Part shown: piece after piece, positions 1 to 8,422 of the stretch
Layout: every line of letters begins with the position of its first letter
Numbering within the stretch: the first letter of the stretch is position 1
Source of the DNA: Spyradocola sp050942925
GTDB taxonomy: Bacteria; Bacillota; Clostridia; Christensenellales; UBA1750
Direction of reading: 5' to 3'
NCBI GenBank assembly: GCA_050942925.1
Contig: JBMNOF010000010.1
Span: 1-45,610, forward strand
DNA length: 45,610 bases
Position numbers and translations under genes: made by a program
Notes under the pieces: generated by a model
The model's database searches: none
Seen by the model: the letters and a program-made list of their open reading frames with translations, nothing else
Told to the model about the DNA's origin: nothing

Positions 1-2
1 TC

Positions 3-611
3 CCGCTGGAGGGCGCGGAGTGGGAGGATCTGCTGGAGCGCCTGCACCAGGCGGAAGTGGAGCAGAGTGACGACGTCGTATCCCGGCTGGACGACGGGAT
101 CGTGACGGCCGAGGCGACCTATTCGCTCTGCGCGGACCGCCTGCGCGTGCGCTCGGAGGACGGACGGCGCGGCGACATTCTCGATGCGGAACTGGCGCAG
201 GCAGTCCGGGAGGCCTTTGCGCAGAAGCGCGGGGCAGACCCGCTGGACGTCTCCCTCGCGTGGTTGGACGGCGCGGCCCTGACCCGCGCGACGCTGGAGT
301 TCCCCGCGCTCGTGGAACAGGGCGCGGAGTGGACCTATGAAATGCGCGCGCAGACGATCGAGGACGCGGAAGCCTTGGCGGAATTGCAAGCGCTGCTCCG
401 CGGCGCGGAGGAGACCGCTGCTTCGGGCTGCCCCTTTGGGGGAACGCTCACGCTGGTGCGCGAGGACGGGGAGACGCTCGTTCTCTACACAGCCTCGGAT
501 TCCTGTGCGGTCCTCACGGCAGACGGCGGCCTGTACTTTGAATTTGGAAACCAGGAAGACCTGCTCGACATCTTTCCGAACTGTCGGGGCGCGTTCTCGC
601 CCGATGTTTGA
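3..611 (+). CDS. Hypothetical protein, C-terminal part (5' end outside window)
   Basis: The reading frame is open from the left edge and ends at TGA 609-611, so only about 202 C-terminal residues are visible. A GTG at 57 could serve as a start, but the frame stays open and protein-like upstream (PLEGAEWEDLLERLHQAE), so I treat the gene as partial. The sequence is acidic and Ala/Leu-rich with no membrane segment or recognisable catalytic motif. Its last 60 residues (ending LYFEFGNQEDLLDIF) look like a small beta-rich domain. It is followed at once by an intrinsic terminator, so it is probably not co-transcribed with spoIIGA. I do not recognise the family and assign no function. Confidence 0.7.
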   Translation, partial: PLEGAEWEDLLERLHQAEVEQSDDVVSRLDDGIVTAEATYSLCADRLRVRSEDGRRGDILDAELAQAVREAFAQKRGADPLDVSLAWLDGAALTRATLEFPALVEQGAEWTYEMRAQTIEDAEALAELQALLRGAEETAASGCPFGGTLTLVREDGETLVLYTASDSCAVLTADGGLYFEFGNQEDLLDIFPNCRGAFSPDV

Positions 612-626
612 CCCTGCCCGTGCAAT

Positions 627-651
627 CCCCGCGCGGGCGGGGCTTTTTTTT
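627..651 (+). terminator. Intrinsic terminator after the first gene
   Basis: CCCCGC, a 4-nt GCGG loop, GCGGGG, then C and eight T residues. This is a short, very GC-rich stem with a good U-tract, placed 16 nt after the stop codon. Confidence 0.8.
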
Positions 652-671
652 GCGCCTTTTTGGGGGCGGCA

Positions 672-726
672 CGACAAACGCCCGCACGCAGGAACAACAA
701 AAAGCGCGGGCGCAAGAAGGTATAGT
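672..726 (+). promoter_or_regulatory. Possible Spo0A-type promoter of spoIIGA
   Basis: A TATAGT at 721-726 could be a -10 element. About 45 nt upstream, CGACAA at 672-677 reads TTGTCG on the other strand, the core of a Spo0A box. In Bacillus the spoIIG promoter is Spo0A-activated and lacks a normally spaced -35, and none is seen here either. The match is short and the assignment rests mainly on context. Confidence 0.25.
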
Positions 727-766
727 GAAGGGCATAAGGCGGATGCGCGGAGAGGAGGCCGAGGGG

Positions 767-1525
767 ATGACGGTGAGCATCGAGTGGTTTGTGGCGCAAA
801 ACCTGGGCATGAACGCACTGACGCTGCTCTTCGCCGCGCGCCTTGCGGGGATTCGGACGGGAAAGGGACGCGTCTTTGCCGGGGCAGCGCTGGGCTGCGC
901 GTATGCGATTGCCGCCTATCTGCCCTGGGGACGTCCCCTGCTGGGCTTGCTCCCCCGCACGGTGGCGTGCGCGGGAATGACGCTGCTGCTCTGTGCGGGA
1001 CCGCGGGTGTCCTGCTGGAAGCGGACGGTCCGCGTATTCGCGTTTGTGTGGGTCGCGACGCTTTTGCTGGGGGGAACCGGCGCCGGCGTGCTCTACCTGC
1101 TCGGGGCCTCGGGCTACGGTCCCGCCGCCGCTGCGGTCACGGCCGCGGTGGGCGGCGCGGCGCTCTTCGCGCTTTCGCGGCGGCGGGAGAACCGGCTGGG
1201 AAGTCCGACGGCGCTGTTGACCGTGCGGGCGGGCGGACGGCGCGTGAGCTTGCCGGCGGTGGTGGATACGGGCAATGTGCTCGTGGAGCCCATGAGCAAT
1301 CTGCCCGTAATCGTGGTGGAGCGCCGCGCGCTGCAAGGGCTCGAGGCGGGAAGGCAACCCCGCCCCGTTCCGTTCACCTCCGTCGGGGGGAGCGGAATTC
1401 TGCAGGCCTTTGCGGCTGACGCGGTGCGCGTGGACGGCCGCGAGATTGAGGCCTATATCGCGGTGTACGATGGCGCATTGTCCGAGGACGGGCAGGCGCT
1501 GATTCCGGGGAGGTGCGTGCGATGA
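767..1525 (+). CDS. spoIIGA: SpoIIGA, sporulation sigma-E processing aspartic protease
   Basis: This membrane protease removes the pro-sequence from pro-sigma-E in the mother cell after a signal from SpoIIR. The 252-residue product has about five hydrophobic segments in residues 1-135, then a cytosolic domain with the aspartyl-protease motif VVDTGN (Asp167) and the downstream SVGGSG block, both typical of SpoIIGA. ATG 767 is chosen because AGAGGAGG lies 8 nt upstream; the extra open codons before it are low-complexity and overlap the terminator. The stop overlaps the sigE start (ATGA), giving translational coupling with its own substrate. It is about 50 residues shorter than the Bacillus protein, mostly in the membrane part. 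Confidence 0.93.
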   Translation: MTVSIEWFVAQNLGMNALTLLFAARLAGIRTGKGRVFAGAALGCAYAIAAYLPWGRPLLGLLPRTVACAGMTLLLCAGPRVSCWKRTVRVFAFVWVATLLLGGTGAGVLYLLGASGYGPAAAAVTAAVGGAALFALSRRRENRLGSPTALLTVRAGGRRVSLPAVVDTGNVLVEPMSNLPVIVVERRALQGLEAGRQPRPVPFTSVGGSGILQAFAADAVRVDGREIEAYIAVYDGALSEDGQALIPGRCVR

Positions 1526-2223
1526 GAGAAGTGGTGCAAAGGCTTTGGAGAGGATTGCTGCGGCTGCTGGCCGGGCGCGTGGACTACATCGGGGGCGGAC
1601 AGACGCTGCCGCCCCCTTTTACCCGGGAAGAGGAGGAAAGGGTTATGCAGGCATTGCGGGACGGAGACGAGAGCGTACGCGAAGGGTTGATTGAACACAA
1701 CCTTCGCCTGGTGGTCTATATCGCCCGGAAGTTCGAGAACACGGGCGTGGGGGTGGAGGATTTGATTTCCATCGGCACCATCGGGCTCATCAAGGCGGTG
1801 GGGACGTTTGACGCGAACAAGAAGATCAAGTTGGCCACCTACGCCTCCCGCTGCATCGAGAACGAGATCCTCATGTATCTCCGCCGCCACAGCCGCACGC
1901 GCATGGAGGTCTCCTTGGATGAACCGCTCAACGTAGACTGGGATGGGAATGAACTCTTGCTCTCCGACGTCATGGGCACGGACCCCGATCTCGTCGGCCA
2001 GGAGCTGGAGCGCGAAACCGATCGCGCCCTGCTGCGCGAGGCCATCGCGCGGCTCACGCCGCGGGAGCAGCGCATCATGCAGATGCGCTTTGGCCTGGAC
2101 GGCTGCAAGGAGAAAACGCAGCGCGAGGTCGCGGACGCATTGGGCATTTCCCAATCCTATATCTCCCGGCTGGAAAAGCGCATCATCAAGAGGCTCCGCG
2201 GCGAAATTAGCGAAAAGATGTAG
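1522..2223 (+). CDS. sigE: RNA polymerase sporulation sigma factor SigE
   Basis: Early mother-cell sigma factor of sporulation, 233 residues, matching the usual 230-240. The N-terminal 20 residues are a basic, Leu/Arg-rich amphipathic pro-sequence, the part SpoIIGA removes, followed by the conserved YIGG and LPPP blocks. Region 2 reads LRLVVYIARKFENTG and DLISIGTIGLIKA, followed by the ENEILMYLRR core. Region 4 ends SQSYISRLEKRIIKRL. ATG 1522 overlaps the spoIIGA stop and has GGGGAGG 8 nt upstream. The 160 nt to sigG hold a candidate separate promoter, as expected because sigma-G is made in the other compartment. Confidence 0.97.
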   Translation: MREVVQRLWRGLLRLLAGRVDYIGGGQTLPPPFTREEEERVMQALRDGDESVREGLIEHNLRLVVYIARKFENTGVGVEDLISIGTIGLIKAVGTFDANKKIKLATYASRCIENEILMYLRRHSRTRMEVSLDEPLNVDWDGNELLLSDVMGTDPDLVGQELERETDRALLREAIARLTPREQRIMQMRFGLDGCKEKTQREVADALGISQSYISRLEKRIIKRLRGEISEKM

Positions 2224-2290
2224 AATGAAGGGATTTGTCCGATTTGTTTCCATAAATTTTGCCTCCACAAGGAAATGTGTTGTGTAATCC

Positions 2291-2319
2291 GTATAGGAAA
2301 CGGAGAATTGGTCAAGATA
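2291..2319 (+). promoter_or_regulatory. Candidate sigma-F promoter of sigG
   Basis: GTATA (2291-2295), 14 nt, then GGTCAAGATA (2310-2319). This fits the forespore consensus GYATA then GGNNANAHTR with one mismatch. It lies about 70 nt before sigG, a gene known to be driven by sigma-F in Bacillus and Clostridia. Confidence 0.5.
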
Positions 2320-2387
2320 ACAGTGCCGATGGAGGCGGCGCTGCGCAGGCCGCCGGCGGCGGAATCCAGAAGGCGGAGGGAAAGCGA

Positions 2388-3161
2388 ATGGCACTGAACA
2401 AAGTGGATCTTTGTGGCGTGGATACCTCAAAGCTGCCGGTTTTGACCAACGCGCAGATGAAAGAACTCTTTGCGCGCATCGCCGCAGGCGACAAAAGCGC
2501 GCGCGACGAGTTCGTGGGCGGAAATCTCCGGCTCGTCTTGTCGGTGGTGCAGCGCTTTGCGGGGCGGGGCGAAATGATGGACGATCTCTTTCAGGTGGGC
2601 TGCATCGGGCTCATGAAATCGATCGACAACTTTGACACGACCCTGGGCGTGCGATTCTCCACCTACGCCGTGCCCATGATCATCGGCGAAATCCGCCGCT
2701 ACCTGCGCGACAACAACGCCATCCGCGTCAGCCGGTCGCTGCGGGACATCGCGTACAAGGCCATGCAGGCCCGCGAAAAGCTCAGCGTCGACCTTGGACG
2801 CGACCCCACGGTCGCGGAGATCGCCAAGGCGTTGGACGCCAAGGAGGAGGACGTGGTTCTGGCATTGGACGCCATCCAGGAGCCCATGTCCCTCAACGAG
2901 CCGATCTATCACGACAATGGAGACGCCCTCTACGTCATGGACCAGATCCGCGATGAGCGCGGCGGCGAGGAAGAGTGGACGCGAAACATCGCCCTAAAGA
3001 ACGCCATGGACCACTTGAGCGAGCGCGAACGCAAGATCGTGCAGATGCGCTTCTTCGGGGGCCGCACGCAGATGGAGGTCGCCGAGGAGATTGGCATCTC
3101 CCAAGCGCAGGTTTCCCGACTGGAAAAGACCGCACTCGCGCACATGAAGAAATTTGTTTGA
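2388..3161 (+). CDS. sigG: RNA polymerase sporulation sigma factor SigG
   Basis: Late forespore sigma factor, 257 residues (Bacillus 260). It opens with NKVDLCGVDTSKLPVL, the characteristic N-terminal block that distinguishes sigma-G from sigma-F. Region 2 contains DDLFQVGCIGLMKSIDNFD and FSTYAVPMIIGEIRR; region 4 ends ISQAQVSRLEKTAL. ATG 2388 has GGAGG 8 nt upstream; in-frame codons before it carry the putative sigma-F promoter and are not protein-like. It follows sigE as in Bacillus but is closed by its own strong terminator at 3170-3206. Confidence 0.97.
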   Translation: MALNKVDLCGVDTSKLPVLTNAQMKELFARIAAGDKSARDEFVGGNLRLVLSVVQRFAGRGEMMDDLFQVGCIGLMKSIDNFDTTLGVRFSTYAVPMIIGEIRRYLRDNNAIRVSRSLRDIAYKAMQAREKLSVDLGRDPTVAEIAKALDAKEEDVVLALDAIQEPMSLNEPIYHDNGDALYVMDQIRDERGGEEEWTRNIALKNAMDHLSERERKIVQMRFFGGRTQMEVAEEIGISQAQVSRLEKTALAHMKKFV

Positions 3162-3169
3162 AGAAAGAG

Positions 3170-3206
3170 AACGCCTCCGCGCAGATAGCTCGCGCGGAGG
3201 CGTTTT
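3170..3206 (+). terminator. Intrinsic terminator after sigG
   Basis: A perfect 13-bp stem (AACGCCTCCGCGC paired with GCGCGGAGGCGTT), 9-nt loop, then TT beyond the stem. It starts 9 nt after the sigG stop. Confidence 0.88.
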
Positions 3207-3281
3207 GGCATGTTTGTTTCCCCGGCCGCATAGGGATGGATGCGGGCGGTCTCTTTCCGCCCCAAAAAGGGGGAGAAAAGC

Positions 3282-3536
3282 ATGACGTATGCACAGCTGA
3301 AACAGAAGGAAATCATCAATACCTGCGACGGCGCGCGCCTGGGAAGCATCTGCGATCTCGACCTTTCACCCGATGGGCGCATCCTTTCCCTGATCGTCCC
3401 TTTGCCCTTTTCCTTTGCCGGCATGTTCAAGGGCGAAGGCGTGGTCATTCCCTGGAGCGCGGTGGTGATGATGGGCGAAGACGTGATTTTGGTCAATCTG
3501 CCCGGACGCTCACAGGAAGGCGAGTGCAAAACATAA
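3282..3536 (+). CDS. YlmC/YmxH-family PRC-barrel sporulation protein
   Basis: An 84-residue single PRC-barrel-like domain (ICDLDLSPDGRILSLIVP, then VVIPWSAVVMMGEDVILV). Members of the YlmC/YmxH family are small, sporulation-associated proteins of unknown biochemical role, often found beside sigG and nrdR in Clostridia, exactly as here. ATG 3282 is supported by GGGGGAG 6 nt upstream; the 14 codons before it are read-through of that leader. It has no membrane segment and no catalytic motif. Only family membership is claimed. Confidence 0.85.
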   Translation: MTYAQLKQKEIINTCDGARLGSICDLDLSPDGRILSLIVPLPFSFAGMFKGEGVVIPWSAVVMMGEDVILVNLPGRSQEGECKT

Positions 3537-3628
3537 TGACATTTTAACATTACAAGGGGAGAAAACAGGAGAATTCCGACGTTTCTTCACGGGAACTCAA
3601 AAAAATTAACAAAGTTGGCGCAAAAGGG

Positions 3629-3657
3629 TTTACGGTGGATGAAAAAAGAGATATAAT
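3629..3657 (+). promoter_or_regulatory. Sigma-A promoter of nrdR
   Basis: TTTACG (3629-3634), 17-nt spacer, perfect TATAAT (3652-3657). It lies in an AT-rich 200-nt gap and about 80 nt before the nrdR start. Confidence 0.8.
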
Positions 3658-3737
3658 AGTAGACGGCGGCGAATGACCGTTTTATTGGTCACGCTCCGTT
3701 TTTGCGAGCAGAGGGCCGCACAGCGAGGAGAACGTTC

Positions 3738-4202
3738 ATGAAGTGCATGTACTGCAATTCCACCGAGAGCCGCGTAATCGATTCCCGTCCCACAGACGAG
3801 GGATTGGCGATTCGGCGCCGGCGCGAGTGCGTCAACTGTGGGCGCAGGTTCACAACCTATGAGAAAATCGAAAACGTGCAAATCATGGTGATCAAAAAAG
3901 ACGGTTCCCGAGAGGCGTTTGACGCGGACAAGATCCGGCGCGGCCTCATCAAGGCATGCGAAAAGCGTCCGGTCGCCATGGGCGATGTCGACGCACTGGT
4001 GCGGGACGTCGAACAGCAGATCTACAACTCGCTGGAGCGGGAGGTTTCCTCTTCCCACATCGGGGAGATGGTCATGGAGCGGCTGCGAAACTTGGACGAG
4101 GTGGCGTATGTCCGCTTCGCGTCGGTGTATCGCTCCTTCTGTGACATCAACACCTTTATGGAAGAGCTGAAATCCCTGCTGAGCACGCCCAAGGAAAAAT
4201 GA
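3738..4202 (+). CDS. nrdR: Transcriptional repressor NrdR
   Basis: Zinc-ribbon/ATP-cone repressor of ribonucleotide reductase genes; it senses ATP/dATP and binds NrdR boxes. The 154-residue product has the four zinc-binding cysteines at C3, C6, C31 and C34 (KCMYCNS and CVNCGRRF) and an ATP-cone from about residue 49 to 139 (IKKDGSREAFDADKIRRGL). ATG 3738 is preceded by GCGAGGAG at 7 nt and starts exactly at the zinc ribbon, so the upstream in-frame ATG at 3702 is rejected. No ribonucleotide reductase gene lies in the window. The next gene begins 56 nt later, so read-through into the two-component system is possible. Confidence 0.96.
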   Translation: MKCMYCNSTESRVIDSRPTDEGLAIRRRRECVNCGRRFTTYEKIENVQIMVIKKDGSREAFDADKIRRGLIKACEKRPVAMGDVDALVRDVEQQIYNSLEREVSSSHIGEMVMERLRNLDEVAYVRFASVYRSFCDINTFMEELKSLLSTPKEK

Positions 4203-4258
4203 TCCTGGTCCGGTTCCCACTTCTGCTTGTACCAATGATGTAAAGGAGGTATTTTCAC

Positions 4259-4957
4259 ATGCCCAGTGATACCATCTTGGCAGTGGATGATGAAGTCCAT
4301 ATCCTGGAATTGATCTCTTTTAACCTGAAGGCGGCAGGGTACCATGTCGTCACGGCGCTGACGGGAGAAGAGGCCCTCAAGCGCTGCGAGGTGGAACGCC
4401 CGTCCCTTGTGCTGTTGGACATCATGCTGCCGGGAATCGACGGCCTCGAAGTCTGCAGGCGCCTCAAGGGCGACCGCATGACCAGCAATATTCCCATCAT
4501 CATGCTCACCGCCCGCGGAGACGAGGTGGACAAGATCCTCGGCCTGGAGCTCGGCGCGGACGACTACATCACCAAGCCCTTCTCCGTCCGCGAGCTTGCC
4601 GCGCGCGTCAAGTCGCTGCTTCGCCGCGTCGCGCCGCAGCAGGAGAGCGAGCCGCAGACCCTGCGCTCGGGCGACATCATGATCGACATTACGAACTACG
4701 AGGCGTTCAAGGGCGGCGAGAAGCTCTCCCTTACGCTCAAGGAGTTTGAGCTGCTCAAGGTGCTGGTCCTGAGCCGCGGCAAGGTGCTCACCCGTGACTT
4801 CTTGCTCGACCGCATCTGGGGTTACGAGTACTACGGCGAAACGCGCACGGTGGACGTCCACATCCGCCATTTGCGCCAGAAGCTCGGCGAGGAGCCCTAT
4901 ATCGAAACCGTCAGAGGTGTGGGCTACCGCTTTGTTGACAGAGAGCAAGAAGCGTGA
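4259..4957 (+). CDS. phoP: PhoP/PhoB-type response regulator (OmpR family)
   Basis: 232-residue DNA-binding response regulator. The receiver domain (about 1-120) carries the acidic pair D10/D11, phosphoacceptor D54 (LLDIMLPGIDG) and K106 (TKPFS). A winged-helix DNA-binding domain follows from about residue 130 (LTLKEFELLKVL, then RTVDVHIRHLRQKLG and ETVRGVGYRF). ATG 4259 has AAAGGAGGT 8 nt upstream. The histidine kinase overlaps its stop, and the next operon encodes Pst-like transporter parts and PhoU, so a phosphate-starvation role (PhoP/PhoB) is inferred from context. OmpR-family regulators cannot be told apart by the domains alone. Confidence 0.88.
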   Translation: MPSDTILAVDDEVHILELISFNLKAAGYHVVTALTGEEALKRCEVERPSLVLLDIMLPGIDGLEVCRRLKGDRMTSNIPIIMLTARGDEVDKILGLELGADDYITKPFSVRELAARVKSLLRRVAPQQESEPQTLRSGDIMIDITNYEAFKGGEKLSLTLKEFELLKVLVLSRGKVLTRDFLLDRIWGYEYYGETRTVDVHIRHLRQKLGEEPYIETVRGVGYRFVDREQEA

Positions 4958-6672
4958 AATCCATGCACCAGCGGATCGTCCTAACGGCGTCCGCACTGGT
5001 TTTGTTGGTGGTGGCGCTCACCTCCTTTTTCTCGATGCGCATCACCATGCAGGAGGAGCAGGGCATCCTTCAGGAGCAGCTGCTGGGCGCGGCGCGCTAC
5101 GCCGCGGCCTCCGCACAGGATGATGCGACGCTGGAACGCGTGGCGGGACTCATTTCGGCGCGGGTCACCCGCATGGATCGAAATGGGACGATCCTCTACG
5201 ATTCCAGCGGGCAGGTCGGGTACTACCTGGACCAGCCCGACGTCGTCGCCGCGCTGTCCAATGGGACGGGCACGGAAATCTCCTTCCAGGGACGGTTGGC
5301 CCAGATGCAGGTCGCCGTTTCCGTCCTGGACGATGACGATGGGACGATCTTGCGCATCACAAAGAGTCAGGTGGTCTTCCGGCACGGGAATTGGGGCCTG
5401 TTTGCCGCGCTGATGATGGGGGTGCTTGTGGTTTGCATCTACCTCTCCTTTGCGCTGGCCAGGCGCATTGTCACCCCGATCAACCAGATCTCCAAGGCCG
5501 CACAGGCCATCATCGACGGAAACTACAACGTCAACCTCCGCATTGACGGCTATGCGGAGCTCAACCAGCTGCTGCGCACCTTGCAGTCCATGAACACGCG
5601 CTTGCAGGAGACTGTGGAAAAGCTGCAGCACAAGAGCGCGGAGCTGGAATCCATCATCGACCACATGCTCAACGGCCTCATTGCTGTGGACGGCCAGCTG
5701 CATGTCGTGCAGATGAACAACGCCGCAAAGCACATGCTGGGCGTTACGGGCAGCGTCGAGGGCAAACACGTCCTGGAGGCGACCGGCAATTCCCGCTTGG
5801 AGACGATCCTGCAGGAGGCAATGGAGCACGAAGAGCTCATTACGCTGGAGCTGCCCGTGCGCGCGGCGCCCCGGCACCGCCTCATCCGCCTCTACATTTC
5901 TCCCCTGGAACACGAAAACGAATCCATCGGCGCCGTGGCCCTGCTGGAGGACATCACCGAAATCCGCAACCTCGAGCAGATCCGCACGGACTTTGCCGCG
6001 AACGTCACCCATGAGCTCAAGACGCCGCTGACCTCCATCAAGGGATTTGTGGAGACGCTTCAGGCAGGCGCCATTGAGAACCCGGAGATGGCCAAGCGCT
6101 TCCTGGACATCATCGCCATGGAGACGGATCGCCTCTCACGGTTGATCAACGACGTCCTTTCCCTTTCCTCCATGGAAAGCGGACGCGTGCGCGTGCCGAC
6201 GGAGCGCCTGAGCCTGGGCAAGCGGGCAGAGGAAGTCTGCCTCATGCTCGAAAACAGCGCCAGGCAAAAGAGCATTTCCCTCCACGTGGACGCAGACGAG
6301 GAGGCCTATATTCAGGCCAACGACGACCACGTCAAGCAGCTCCTTATCAATCTCATCGACAACGCCATCAAGTACACGCTGGATGGCGGCAAGGTGAACG
6401 TGCGCGTGGAGCGCAGAGGGGATAAGGTCTACCTGCACGTGAAGGATACGGGCATCGGCATTGCACAGGAGCACATTCCGCGCCTGTTTGAGCGGTTCTA
6501 TCGCGTGGATAAGGGCCGCAGCCGCAACATGGGCGGGACGGGCTTGGGTCTTGCCATCGTCAAGCACATCGTCATGGACATGAATGGCCAGATCGATGTG
6601 CAATCGGAATTGAACGTGGGGACGGAATTCACCGTGACACTTCCCTACGCCAAAGAAAATGCCTCTTCTTGA
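4954..6672 (+). CDS. phoR: PhoR-type sensor histidine kinase
   Basis: 572-residue membrane sensor kinase and partner of the overlapping response regulator. Order: membrane segment at about 8-28, extracytoplasmic domain at about 30-143, second membrane segment at about 147-168, HAMP at about 170-224, PAS domain at about 230-340, HisKA with phosphoacceptor H353 (NVTHELKTPLTS), and HATPase with N box N470, G1 DTGIG 498-502, F box FERFYR 512-517 and G2 GGTGLGLA 527-534. This HAMP-PAS-HisKA order is that of Gram-positive PhoR. GTG 4954 overlaps the regulator stop (GTGA); ATG 4963 is an equally possible start three codons in. A hairpin follows the stop, so the Pst-like operon has its own promoter. 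Confidence 0.9.
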   Translation: MKSMHQRIVLTASALVLLVVALTSFFSMRITMQEEQGILQEQLLGAARYAAASAQDDATLERVAGLISARVTRMDRNGTILYDSSGQVGYYLDQPDVVAALSNGTGTEISFQGRLAQMQVAVSVLDDDDGTILRITKSQVVFRHGNWGLFAALMMGVLVVCIYLSFALARRIVTPINQISKAAQAIIDGNYNVNLRIDGYAELNQLLRTLQSMNTRLQETVEKLQHKSAELESIIDHMLNGLIAVDGQLHVVQMNNAAKHMLGVTGSVEGKHVLEATGNSRLETILQEAMEHEELITLELPVRAAPRHRLIRLYISPLEHENESIGAVALLEDITEIRNLEQIRTDFAANVTHELKTPLTSIKGFVETLQAGAIENPEMAKRFLDIIAMETDRLSRLINDVLSLSSMESGRVRVPTERLSLGKRAEEVCLMLENSARQKSISLHVDADEEAYIQANDDHVKQLLINLIDNAIKYTLDGGKVNVRVERRGDKVYLHVKDTGIGIAQEHIPRLFERFYRVDKGRSRNMGGTGLGLAIVKHIVMDMNGQIDVQSELNVGTEFTVTLPYAKENASS

Positions 6673-6716
6673 CAGAAAATGGAGCGGTTCCACATCGTGG
6701 ACCGCTCTCTTTCTGT
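6672..6716 (+). terminator. Hairpin/terminator after phoR
   Basis: GAGCGGT and CCAC pair with GTGG and ACCGCTC around a 3-nt loop with one bulged T. ACAGAAA/TTTCTGT extends the stem outside. The T-tract is weak (CTTTCTGT), so termination may be partial. Confidence 0.6.
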
Positions 6717-6764
6717 CCGTCATGTAGTCCGGAACGATTTAGCCCATATTTAACCTTTGCCTGG

Positions 6765-6793
6765 TTGTGAAAATGGCTAAATTTTTATACAAT
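6765..6793 (+). promoter_or_regulatory. Promoter of the pst-like operon
   Basis: TTGTGA (6765-6770), 17 nt, TACAAT (6788-6793). The surrounding 100 nt are unusually AT-rich for this genome. I searched for 11-bp-spaced TTAACA-type Pho boxes and saw no convincing set. Confidence 0.65.
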
Positions 6794-6840
6794 AAAATGT
6801 AAACAATGCGGTCTATTTGGGCTGTGGAGTGGGAGGGCGA

Positions 6841-7653
6841 ATGAAAAAAGCGTGGGAAAACCTAATGCGCTTTGGGGCGTGGCTGGGCGGCACGTTTGCC
6901 TTTTTGCTGGTGGGATGCGCGCTGGTCTTTGTGCTGGGCATCCTGCTGATGGAAAGGGCTTCGGCGGGCAACATGCTCACGACCGTTTGGTCCCTCGTGC
7001 CCCAGGGGCTGCGTTTGACCGGCTTTACGGTGTCCACGGCCGCTGTAGCGGTGGTACTTTCGTTCCCATTGGCGTGGGCATTGTCCTCTGTCATCGCCTT
7101 TCTCCTCAAACCCAACTGGCTGCATGCGGCGCACAGCGCGGTTTCGGGCGCCTCGGCGATCCCGGCGGTGGTCTTTGGGTACCTTTCCCTGCGGTACTTC
7201 GTGCCGGCTATCCCCTCCGCCTGGTGGGGCGTGACCATCACGCTCATCCTCATGAGCCTGATGCGGCACACGCTGGAATTGACCCAGATTAACGAGCAGC
7301 ACTATCCCGCGGTGGAGGCGGCGCAGGCCATGGGGGCGTATATGTATGAGACGATTCTGCATACGGTCTTTCCCCTGGTTCGACGGAGCTACCTCAGCGT
7401 CGCGCTTCGAATGATGTCCCGCTGCATGGGCGAGGGCGTAGCCATCCTGTTGGTTCTTTCTGCCTACGGCGGAGGAGAGGACACGCTGGTCACGGCCCTG
7501 ATGCGGGCGGCAGGCGTCACAGGGGAGTCGGGCAACGCGCGCTATGCGATGCTGCTGGCGGCGCTCCTTACGGCGCTCATCGTGTTTGTCAACGCGGTGA
7601 TCTCGACCAGCCTGGAGGGGGGACGACATGGAAAAAAGAAGGCTGCGCAATAA
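6841..7653 (+). CDS. pstC: PstC-like ABC transporter permease
   Basis: 270-residue integral membrane protein with about six membrane segments. It matches PstC, the first permease of the phosphate ABC importer, by the SAIPAVVFGY block (PstC usually IPSVVYG) and the EAA loop AVEAAQAMGAYMYETILHTV followed by RCMGEGVAILLV. ATG 6841 follows GGGAGGG with short spacing (3-4 nt). No pstS (phosphate-binding protein) precedes it, although that is the usual first gene of the operon; the upstream gene is phoR. Its stop lies 26 nt inside pstA. Assignment to the family is firm, but transport of phosphate by this copy is uncertain. Confidence 0.8.
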   Translation: MKKAWENLMRFGAWLGGTFAFLLVGCALVFVLGILLMERASAGNMLTTVWSLVPQGLRLTGFTVSTAAVAVVLSFPLAWALSSVIAFLLKPNWLHAAHSAVSGASAIPAVVFGYLSLRYFVPAIPSAWWGVTITLILMSLMRHTLELTQINEQHYPAVEAAQAMGAYMYETILHTVFPLVRRSYLSVALRMMSRCMGEGVAILLVLSAYGGGEDTLVTALMRAAGVTGESGNARYAMLLAALLTALIVFVNAVISTSLEGGRHGKKKAAQ

Positions 7654-8422
7654 CGTCTTTCTTGTCGTGATTGTCCTGCTCGCCGTGGCGGCGGTGGCGG
7701 TTCTGCTGATCCCGTTGGTGCGGCTCACCTCGGATGCGGTAACGGCGCTGCTTCGCTCCTGGGGCGTGCTCCCGGGGATCGGCGCGGTGATCGCAAAGAC
7801 CCTGCAAGTGCTCCTGCTGGTGTTGGTGCTCGTGCTTCCCATCTCCATGCTAATCACGCTCTGGATGTATGAGTACCTGCGGGGGCCGTCGCTTCAGCGG
7901 GTGCAGCGCTTCCTGAAGGGGCTCTCGCGCGTGCCGGCCGTGTTGGTTGGACTGTTTGGAAACTGGCTCATCAACGACAACGCGCAGGCGCATGATAGCA
8001 TCTGGTCCATGGTGGTGCTGCTCACCATCATGTGCTTGCCCTTTATGGTCTCGCGCGTGGACACGGCGCTGCGCACCGTGCCGGAGAAATACCGCATGGC
8101 CGGCGAGGCCTTGGGCGGCCCACGAATGGCAGTGCTGGGCCTGGTGGTCCTGCCGCAGGCCCTGCCGCAGATCGTCCGCGCGTGCCTGCGGCTGGTGGAG
8201 CGAATCCTGTGCGAAGCGACAGCCCTACTGACGCTCATGGGGGCGATGATGCCGGACCAGGTGCTGGCGACCGAGCTCTTCCGTTTGGCATGGCTGGGAC
8301 GGGAAGACGCGGCGGTGCTGGCGTTCGCACTCGCGGCTCTGATGCTCCTTCTGCGCCTGACAACCACGCGCCGATGGAGAAGCGAAGGGGAGGAAGCCAA
8401 TTGCCGATACAACTGGTGGTAG
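7628..8422 (+). CDS. pstA: PstA-like ABC transporter permease
   Basis: 264 residues with about six hydrophobic segments. The conserved PstA features are present in weakened form: SRVPAVLVGLFG where PstA has PSIVYGLFG, and an EAA loop (ALGGPRMAVLGLVVLPQALP) followed by RILCEATALL where PstA normally has RALGET. ATG 7628 overlaps pstC and has GGAGGGG 6 nt upstream. The second permease of a Pst heterodimer is the natural role given its neighbours. The divergence matches that of the following ATPase and is discussed as a finding. Confidence 0.78.
   Translation: MEKRRLRNNVFLVVIVLLAVAAVAVLLIPLVRLTSDAVTALLRSWGVLPGIGAVIAKTLQVLLLVLVLVLPISMLITLWMYEYLRGPSLQRVQRFLKGLSRVPAVLVGLFGNWLINDNAQAHDSIWSMVVLLTIMCLPFMVSRVDTALRTVPEKYRMAGEALGGPRMAVLGLVVLPQALPQIVRACLRLVERILCEATALLTLMGAMMPDQVLATELFRLAWLGREDAAVLAFALAALMLLLRLTTTRRWRSEGEEANCRYNWW

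Noticed and set aside
3702..3737. Longer N-terminus for NrdR from ATG 3702
   Set aside because: The zinc ribbon begins immediately at ATG 3738, which has a proper ribosome-binding site; NrdR proteins start there.
6721..6800. Pho box upstream of the pst-like operon
   Set aside because: TTTAACC and nearby T-rich hexamers are not spaced at 11 bp in a consistent series; a binding-site model would be needed.
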